Shown here one piece after another: positions 58,827-64,000 of a DNA stretch of 64,000 nucleotides (position 1 is its first letter; each line of letters begins with the position of its first letter). The stretch is from Hexactinellida sp. DTS-2022 (lineage: Eukaryota; Porifera; Hexactinellida). The notes under the pieces are model-generated. The model saw only the letters and a list, made by a program, of their open reading frames with translations, had not been told where the DNA came from and did no database searches. Both the position numbers and the translations under genes were made by a program. Where the stretch lies: the NCBI GenBank assembly GCA_028753945.1, contig JAPNXP010000002.1, positions 15,321,624 to 15,385,623 on the forward strand, given 5' to 3'.

Positions 58827-59107
58827 ATTACAGTGACACCGGTTAATAGAGCCCCGGTTAATAAATTTAACTGTTTATCGGGTCAAATTTCACAGGATTT
58901 ATAGGACGGAATTACCCCGAATAAGTGTCGGGTCAATAAAAATGGAATTTGTATGATAAAATTCAAACACATTAGTTGATCACTGGAGTGTAATTCCATT
59001 GATTTTGGCAACTTCGGTAAGTATACTGTGAGAACCATTAGAACCGACCTAAATATTATTTTTGGGATTTTTCAAAAAAAATCAGGATAATTTTGGCCTA
59101 CGAAAAC
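58827..59107. other. Intronic stretch with a degenerate terminus
   Basis: ACAGTGACACCGGTTAATAG at about 58,830 and CCGAATAAGTGTCGGGTCAA at about 58,917 look like a degenerate MITE; no right terminus could be fixed. No gene seen. Confidence 0.4.
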
Positions 59108-59214
59108 AATACAAGGTTTAATTCCCCTAGCCTATACAAATGCATAAGTGACTCCGGATAATACGAACATATTAGGACGGTCCCCTGGTGTTCCTATTAA
59201 CAGAGTCTACTGTA
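59108..59214. mobile_element. Family B MITE, left end missing, abutting exon 4
   Basis: CCCTAGCCTATACAAATGCA inside; right terminus TATTAACAGAGTCTACTGTA ends about 10 bp before the exon 4 start, so the element sits where the branch point and pyrimidine tract are expected. Confidence 0.78.
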
Positions 59215-59223
59215 TTTGTTTAG

Positions 59224-59345
59224 AATGGAAGTTTAAGGTTACAATCCCTTGCCAACTTGACATGAAACTGGAAAGTCAGGGAGTATTAAGATTTAACACC
59301 AAAAGAAGAACAGTTGTTATCACATACACACAAGATATTAAACAG
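59224..59345 (+). CDS. PH–PTB adaptor exon 4 (N-terminal half of PTB)
   Basis: Acceptor TTTGTTTAG at 59223, donor CAG|GTAAAC at 59346, phase 1 in and 0 out. Encodes EWKFKVTIPCQLDMKLESQG and VLRFNTKRRTVVITYTQDIK. The acceptor lies about 10 bp after the end of a family B MITE. Confidence 0.78.
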
Positions 59346-59439
59346 GTAAACAAATATATTTACTCTTATAATGTAAACAAAATAACATACATACGTGTGG
59401 ATATATATATATATAAGTAAACAATATATTTGTTGTTAT

Positions 59440-60102
59440 TTATTTTGTGAAATTAATCGCTTTCACTTGTTTAAGATTTTTCAGATATTTAATCCTTCCA
59501 AAATCAATATTTTTCGGTTTACCCATTTTTTTTCTGCATATTTTTCTCTTTAACTGATGTTCCACTAATTCAACGCTTTCATCGCTTTCACTATCAGTGT
59601 ACGGTTGTATTATTATTTCCGGTATAATCATGTCCGGGATATCAGATTCTGTCTCTGTTTTCTCTATTTTTGGTTCCGGAATGATTCTAAGTGTGACTTC
59701 CAATTCGTCTAACATAGCTAAATACTTTTCGTATGAATAGTTTGCCCAGTTTTTAACTTCTTTAGGTTTTGCAATGGATTTCTTTGCTTTTGCAGTGAAA
59801 ATATCCTCTGTACTCATGTTGCTATTAAGTTCTATTTTTCTGTTTTCTTGTTGACTTCTGTTGCTGAATACACTCGACCTGTCGTCTGCTTGATCTGATA
59901 TTTTCCGTAAATTGTCTTTGTGGATTGAGCTCTTTATTTGCTCCAGGGATTTCCATTTTGTTGTTCGCACCTTTTCGATATGGAAAATATGGAATTTCCT
60001 TCTGTTGTCCTCTTCCCGTTCCAAAACTCGCATTTTCATTTTCCATAATTCCTCTTCTTTGTAGTTTGATTTCTTTGCTCGCATAAAACTCTCGCTTAGC
60101 AT
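59440..60102 (-). CDS. Hypothetical Lys/Glu-rich protein, intronless, nested antisense in adaptor intron 4
   Basis: 220 residues; ATG at 60102, stop TAA at 59442–59440, which overlaps an AATAAA motif on this strand. I do not recognise it. The N-terminal half is strongly charged and likely helical or coiled coil (KEEELWKMKMRVLEREEDNR). The middle has EVKNWANYSYEKYLAMLDEL; the acidic stretch YTDSESDESVELVE precedes a basic C-terminus (KRKICRKKMGKPK, nuclear-localisation-like). No membrane segment or signal peptide. Open length in such AT-rich DNA supports a real gene. Cell site and role are unknown. Confidence 0.65.
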   Translation of the reverse strand: MLSESFMRAKKSNYKEEELWKMKMRVLEREEDNRRKFHIFHIEKVRTTKWKSLEQIKSSIHKDNLRKISDQADDRSSVFSNRSQQENRKIELNSNMSTEDIFTAKAKKSIAKPKEVKNWANYSYEKYLAMLDELEVTLRIIPEPKIEKTETESDIPDMIIPEIIIQPYTDSESDESVELVEHQLKRKICRKKMGKPKNIDFGRIKYLKNLKQVKAINFTK

Positions 60103-60678
60103 ACTTCCAAACTCAAATATTATAAAACAATTGTTTTTAAGTTTACTGCTGTCTGATATTATACTGATGAGGGGTGTTTAATGCAAATAACTTCATTGTT
60201 TCCTTTGTATTGTCAGGACCAGGGACGCGTTTGCATTATTGTATTCAGTCGACTCCGCTTAATGAGTCATTTTCCAGGAACAGAATTATGGCAATAGAAG
60301 TTAATGCAAAGATTTTGGTTAATCGGGCATAAATTTTATAATTCTGGACTAAAATAGGGTTAATTTATTGGCTCAATATATTTAATTAAATTAAAGAGAT
60401 ACTATATATGTAGACCGTCTATTTTAGAGCAATTTTTCTTGACATTAATGGTATTAGTTACGGCAAGGGCTTTGGTCTACAAATTTTTAGTTTAGTTTGT
60501 ATGAGCTTTAAAAGACCGTCTACATACATATAAGGAAGCTCTTAATTAAAAGTTTTTTTAAAATTAATCGGTTTAATATCCAGTTATTGTTACAAAGTAC
60601 TTAAGTAGGTGTATTTATATTACTCCTATGGTATAGTATACTATATGTCAACAAAGTAGCTAATATATTTGTGTGTAG
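60103..60678. other. Intron 4 remainder
   Basis: Upstream flank of the nested minus-strand gene plus AT-rich sequence. TAGACCGTCTATTTTAG (about 60,411) and TTTAAAAGACCGTCTACATA (about 60,506) form an inverted pair of AGACCGTCTA motifs. Nothing else seen. Confidence 0.4.
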
Positions 60679-60887
60679 TTCCCAGCTGTTCTCGACCAAT
60701 GGCCATTGAAGAGCATAAAGAGTTTTGGTGCCAATAAGGACCTCTTGGTACTTGACACCTCCAACTTCTCAGAGACAGGCAAATCCTACTTCTGCGTCAA
60801 CACGCCCCAAGCAGAGGACATACTCAAGGTGTTAAGAGAAGCCACAGGAATACTGCCCTATACTGGGGAAACAGCTGATCCCGGAAG
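60679..60887 (+). CDS. PH–PTB adaptor exon 5 (C-terminal half of PTB)
   Basis: Acceptor GTGTGTAG at 60678, donor AG|GTACAC at 60888, phase 0 in and 2 out. Encodes FPAVLDQWPLKSIKSFGANK, then SYFCVNTPQAEDILKVLREA. The W-P-L..I..FG pattern followed by a helix is the IRS/DOK PTB hallmark. A second acceptor (CCCAG at 60685) would break frame with exon 4. Confidence 0.85.
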
Positions 60888-60958
60888 GTACACTCATAAT
60901 ACTTAGTCACTCCATTCGTACTATACTGTATGTTGTTATTTCATTATGCCATACATAC

Positions 60959-61118
60959 AGTAGACTCTGTTAATAGGAACACGGATAAGGGAAATATAGG
61001 TTAAAGATTACAAGGTTTAATTCCCCTAGCCTATACAAATGCATGCAAGTGACTCCGGTTAATACGAATTCTGGATAATACGAACATATTAAGACGGTCC
61101 CCTGGTATTCCTATTAAC
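60959..61118. mobile_element. Pogo-like MITE, family B (adaptor intron 5)
   Basis: ACAGTAGACTCTGTTAATAG on the left, GTCCCCTGGTATTCCTATTAACGA on the right, where the last terminal bases are lost. Interior matches 10873–11034 closely. Confidence 0.8.
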
Positions 61119-61450
61119 GATCAGGGTTTCATCAAGGCGCGTATTTTGAAGGGAACTTGTCTAGGAGTAGGAGTACCAAAATCTATAAATGCTCCCATAG
61201 ACGTAATACAAATAGAACATTTTAGGCGCGTGTGAGCGAGCTCAAACTTATTCTAAGATTGCATAACATTTTGCCTGGATGAAAGCTTGTTAACGAGAGT
61301 ACTGTATTATTGGATTTTTATGTTATTTTAAAGACGAAATAATGGGTAAATTGCTGAAACTGAATTTTATATTATTTTAAAAGTATTTTTATTGCGAATA
61401 AGCCTCTTCCGATATAGTGTATAATAATTTGTGAACAGAATATGGTATAA

Positions 61451-61976
61451 TTGTTGTTGTTTACTCATTTGTTTACTTGTTTGTTTACTTGTTTGTTTAC
61501 TTGTTTGTTTACATGTTTGTTTACATGTTTGTTTACTTGTTTGTTTACTTGTTTGTTTACATGTTTGTTTACTTGTTTGTTTACATGTTTGTTTACTTAT
61601 TTGTTTACTTGTTTGTTTACATGTTTATTTACATGTTTATTTACATGTTTGTTTACTTGTTTGTTTACTTCTTTGTTTACATGTTTGTTTACTTGTTTGA
61701 TACTTGTTTGTTTACTTGTTTGTTTACTTGTTTGTTTACATGTTTGTTTACTTGTTTGTTTACTTGTTTGTTTACATGTTTGTTTACTTGTTTGTTTACT
61801 CATTTGTTTACTTATTTGTTTACTTGTTTGTTTACATGTTTATTTACATGTTTATTTACATGTTTGTTTACTTGTTTGTTTACTTCTTTGTTTACATGTT
61901 TGTTTACTTGTTTGATACTTGTTTGTTTACTTGTTTGTTTACATGTTTGCTTACCTGTTTGTTTACTCATTTGTTT
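61451..61976 (+). repeat. 12-bp minisatellite (TTTGTTTACTTG)n in adaptor intron 5
   Basis: About 44 units of TTTGTTTACTTG / TTTGTTTACATG with occasional TTTATTTACATG and TTGATACTTG breaks. One segment of roughly 225 bp (near 61,480–61,705) is itself duplicated. Because 12 is a multiple of 3 all three frames stay open, giving spurious Leu/Cys/Val-rich frames. It ends at the exon 6 acceptor. Confidence 0.95.
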
Positions 61977-61980
61977 GTAG

Positions 61981-62098
61981 GAACTCGGCTCGGTTTGCTG
62001 ATATTGACAGAGTCAAGCGAGCTATCGAGAGGAAGAACACGACTACTAGAAGCCAGCTACAATCGGAAGTTTTGTCACACAATGATAATGGTAGTTAG
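61981..62098 (+). CDS. PH–PTB adaptor exon 6 (C-terminal tail)
   Basis: Acceptor TTTGTAG at 61980, at the very end of a T-rich minisatellite. Encodes RNSARFADIDRVKRAIERKN and LSHNDNGS, then TAG at 62096–62098. The stop sits at the first bases of a family C repeat. A donor-like G|GTAGTT at 62,090/62,091 would avoid this stop if used. Confidence 0.65.
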
Positions 62099-62275
62099 TG
62101 TATTATACAGCCATTTGTAAATACGCTCCTAATCCTGGTCTGATCCAATTTTCATACTCCTAAATCACAAATTAATGTTACGGTATAGGAGAGGATTCCA
62201 AATTTTCCAAAAAACCATGCTCCAAAAGGAGCGTCTCGCTTTCCTGGATAATTCCTTGATGGTAGTATGTTGTTA
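62095..62275 (+). mobile_element. Dispersed repeat family C, copy 3
   Basis: TTAGTGTATTATACAGCCAT at the start, then TTACGGTATAGGAGAGGATT and GGAGCGTCTCGC. The first bases include the TAG stop of the PH–PTB adaptor. Confidence 0.75.
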
Positions 62276-62390
62276 TTTCTTTTTGATACATTCACGTTAT
62301 ACCCTAGCTAATCCGAACATTTATGTACCAAAGACAAACATTGTCTGGTCAGTTAATACTTATGACCGACAGAGAAATACGAATACAGTA

Positions 62391-62575
62391 GATGCCGGAT
62401 ATAAGAACACCGGTTATAAGAACATTATATTGCAAAACATTTGCCATATACCCTATATACTTTATGCCGGTTATAAGAACACCGGTTATAAGAAGATGCG
62501 GATATAAAAACATTATATTGCAAAACGGTTACCATATACCCTATATACTTTATGCCGGTTATACAAACAGTCTCG
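62391..62575 (+). repeat. Tandem repeat with pogo-like start
   Basis: Starts after ACAGTAGATGCCGGATATAA; GGTTATAAGAACA, AACATTATATTGCAAAAC and CATATACCCTATATACTTTA recur about 2–3 times in units of roughly 75–85 bp. Confidence 0.75.
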
Positions 62576-62930
62576 ATCAATTTATACTAATTGAATGCTA
62601 GCTGCTGATCCATACTGGGACAACCCTTGAATTTAATTGGCTAAAGGTTTTGTCACCTTTTGGGAGGGAAGATGTGAATATTTATCTTAGATATTAGAAC
62701 TTGTTTCTAGATACAGTATTCCCTACCCCCCTGCCAAATTTAAGGTATGTAGCTCTTACCAGTTCCTCAATCTATTCCGGGCAAACAGACATTATAATTG
62801 AATTTATTTGGGTTACGTGTACTGTGCATTAGCTACCCAAAGTAAATAAAATGCGTAGTAAAAAATTGTGTTTTAACTTTATAAGAAAACCCACCCGCTT
62901 TTCAAATTACTGAGGTTACGATTTAAATAT
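62576..62930. other. Intergenic between convergent genes
   Basis: AATAAA at 62845–62850 could serve the plus-strand adaptor gene. TTTATT at 62803–62808 (AATAAA on minus) could serve the minus-strand NHL gene. Nothing else recognised. Confidence 0.4.
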
Positions 62931-63974
62931 TTAATAGAAAATATGCAAACGAAACTTAGTACGAATAGAAGTACAAATAATCTTGTTGTTGTCTGTCACT
63001 GTTATTCCTTGTGGTCTTATTCTCCTATCTTCTTCCTGCGTATTTCCCAGTGTGTGTAGCAGAGCTCCTTCTCGAGAGAATACTTTAATGGAATTAGCTT
63101 CTGAGTCGCTAATGAGGATATTCTGCTGTTTGTCGAAACAGAAGAAGTATCCGCTTTTAACTTGTTCGTTTCCTCGTGAGCTACGTGTTATGAGGGAGCG
63201 GAGTTTCTCACCAGATTGTGAGAACACATGGAGACACGGGTTGTCACTAGAGCTGAGGACAAACACCTCATTGCCCAGTAGTTTGACGTCACGTGGCTGT
63301 GTCATGCTGGCATGCGAGATGGACAGTTGGAATTCGAGTTTATTTGTCAACACTACTACTCTGTTATTATTCCTATCTGCTATAAGTACAGACCCGTTAG
63401 GCGCTACTGTGAGTTGTCGAGGATAATCGAACTTTCCGTTACCAGTTCCTTGCTTGCCTACCTTAGTTATTAACCGGAAACCTGGCAACTTAAAGTGGAG
63501 AATGGAATGCAGGCCTGAGTCGCTCACATACACCTCATCCCCATTAATGGCTATGCCTAGTGGCCATACAACTTGTCCCTCACAGAATGTATTAATGTAT
63601 TCTTCGGTAACAGAGAATACAATAATACAAGTATTGATTGAAAATAATGGATTTCCGTTCGCTACGTAGATTAGCTGAGTTCGCTCATCGAAAGCTATTC
63701 CATTTGGGCAGCCAACTTCTCCCGGACCTGTTCCTTCCTTCCAGACTGAGATCCGAGGTTGTAGGAGTGCGGGGTAGTTCGGAACTGGAACTGGAACTGG
63801 AACTATCTCCCTCTCTGCCAGCTGTCCCAGTGCAGAGATGGTCTCCTCCAGCTGTCGAGTGTGGCACTCAAACAACACCTCCATTTCTCTCTCCGGCACC
63901 TCCAGCTGTGCCATCCGAGTCTCGATCTCCGCTACCATTCTCTCCCGCATGGAGCGGAGCAGGTTCTCCTTCAT
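62931..63974 (-). CDS. Coiled-coil/NHL-repeat protein, third paralogue, possibly cut by the window edge
   Basis: 347 residues from ATG at 63974 to TAA at 62931. The frame stays open upstream of this ATG to the window end (residues TRANLQTQ precede it), so the start may lie outside. The N-terminus is a coiled coil (RERMVAEIETRMAQLEVPER, HTRQLEETISALGQLAE), then a VPVPVPVP run and six NHL repeats: CPNGIAFDE, WPLGIAING..VYVSDSG, YPRQLTVAPNGSVLIADRNN, QPRDVKLLGNEVFVLSS, FFCFDKQQNILISDSEANS, RPQGITVTDNN. Like the 5447–7015 gene it is TRIM-NHL-like without a RING or B-box in the visible part. GK(Q)GTGNG(K/E)F is shared with that paralogue. Beta-propeller scaffold; binding partner unknown. Confidence 0.9.
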   Translation of the reverse strand: MKENLLRSMRERMVAEIETRMAQLEVPEREMEVLFECHTRQLEETISALGQLAEREIVPVPVPVPNYPALLQPRISVWKEGTGPGEVGCPNGIAFDERTQLIYVANGNPLFSINTCIIVFSVTEEYINTFCEGQVVWPLGIAINGDEVYVSDSGLHSILHFKLPGFRLITKVGKQGTGNGKFDYPRQLTVAPNGSVLIADRNNNRVVVLTNKLEFQLSISHASMTQPRDVKLLGNEVFVLSSSDNPCLHVFSQSGEKLRSLITRSSRGNEQVKSGYFFCFDKQQNILISDSEANSIKVFSREGALLHTLGNTQEEDRRIRPQGITVTDNNKIICTSIRTKFRLHIFY

Positions 63975-64000
63975 TTGGGTTTGGAGATTAGCTCTCGTGT

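Larger units (their letters stand above)
57727..62098 (+). other. Gene overview: PH + IRS-type PTB adaptor (DOK/IRS-like), 6 exons
   Basis: Six exons in consistent phase (63+37+243+122+209+118 = 792 nt) give 263 residues. Residues about 9–113 form a PH domain: QGPLNYWVQNQ|WYQLTAV..LPIHVWLSD..FLILLFTKRSAHVLSAVSEQERLSWQEKF. Residues about 115–208 form an IRS-type PTB domain: EWKFKVTIP..GVLRFN..RRTVVI then QWPLKSIKSFGANKDLLVLD and SYFCVNTPQAEDILKVLREA. PH followed by IRS-type PTB is the DOK/IRS layout; these adaptors bind phosphotyrosine (NPxpY) on receptor kinases at the membrane. The remaining tail of about 55 residues has a single tyrosine, right after the PTB end (ILPYTG), whereas DOK and IRS tails are tyrosine-rich. 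Either this is a short form or a 3' extension is missed (donor-like G|GTAGTT at 62,090/62,091). Confidence 0.8.

Noticed and set aside
61431-62120. Long Leu/Cys/Val/Phe-rich open frames on both strands
   Set aside because: They arise from the 12-bp minisatellite, whose unit length is a multiple of 3 and free of stops in all plus frames.
1-64000. tRNA, rRNA or autonomous transposase genes
   Set aside because: No cloverleaf-like segment, rRNA core sequence, DDE/DDD-transposase or reverse-transcriptase frame was seen; all mobile elements found are non-autonomous.

Overview
This is nuclear DNA of an animal: AT-rich, with spliced genes (GT–AG introns, TTTATAG/TTTCAG-type acceptors, AATAAA signals) and many short inverted-repeat transposons. 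Gene content (voltage-gated calcium channel alpha2delta subunit, PH+IRS-type PTB adaptor, calcipressin/RCAN, NHL propellers) is metazoan. Compact intronless NHL genes and a lineage-restricted membrane protein fit an invertebrate, possibly an early-branching one such as a sponge. The species cannot be fixed from the sequence.

Layout. Positions 147–54,677 (+) hold one gene of 12 exons for a CaV alpha2delta-like protein. All exon phases agree and give a 1,112-residue product with signal peptide, VWA-N region, VWA domain with intact MIDAS, Cache-type domains and a hydrophobic C-terminus. Intron 4 (2,511–10,382) carries three nested genes: a two-exon minus-strand gene (4,223–2,913), an intronless coiled-coil/NHL gene (5,447–7,015, +) and an intronless NHL paralogue (9,193–7,991, −). 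Intron 9 (13,575–53,061) is almost wholly a 39-kb tandem array of about 445 copies of an 88-bp satellite.

To the right: an intronless multi-pass membrane protein (55,088–56,230, +); an intronless RCAN-like calcineurin regulator (56,692–57,306, +); a six-exon PH–PTB adaptor of the DOK/IRS type (57,727–62,098, +) with an intronless K/E-rich gene nested antisense in one intron; and a third NHL gene (63,974–62,931, −) that may run off the right edge.

Repeats. Introns and intergenic DNA are packed with MITE-like elements whose termini resemble pogo/Tigger elements (CAGTAGAACCTCGTT..., CAGTGAACTCCCGTTATAAC..., TA target sites), plus a hAT-like MITE and several unclassified families. The most notable signal is that the 88-bp satellite, and separately a 61-bp minisatellite in intron 2, carry a near copy of a pogo-like terminus (AAGTCTACTGTA / AGAGTATACTGTA), and MITE fragments border the satellite array. 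Each satellite monomer also carries a dyad (12-bp arms in the common form), so the intron could form hundreds of small hairpins. Calcium signalling links two of the genes loosely (alpha2delta channel subunit and RCAN), but nothing in the sequence shows they act together.
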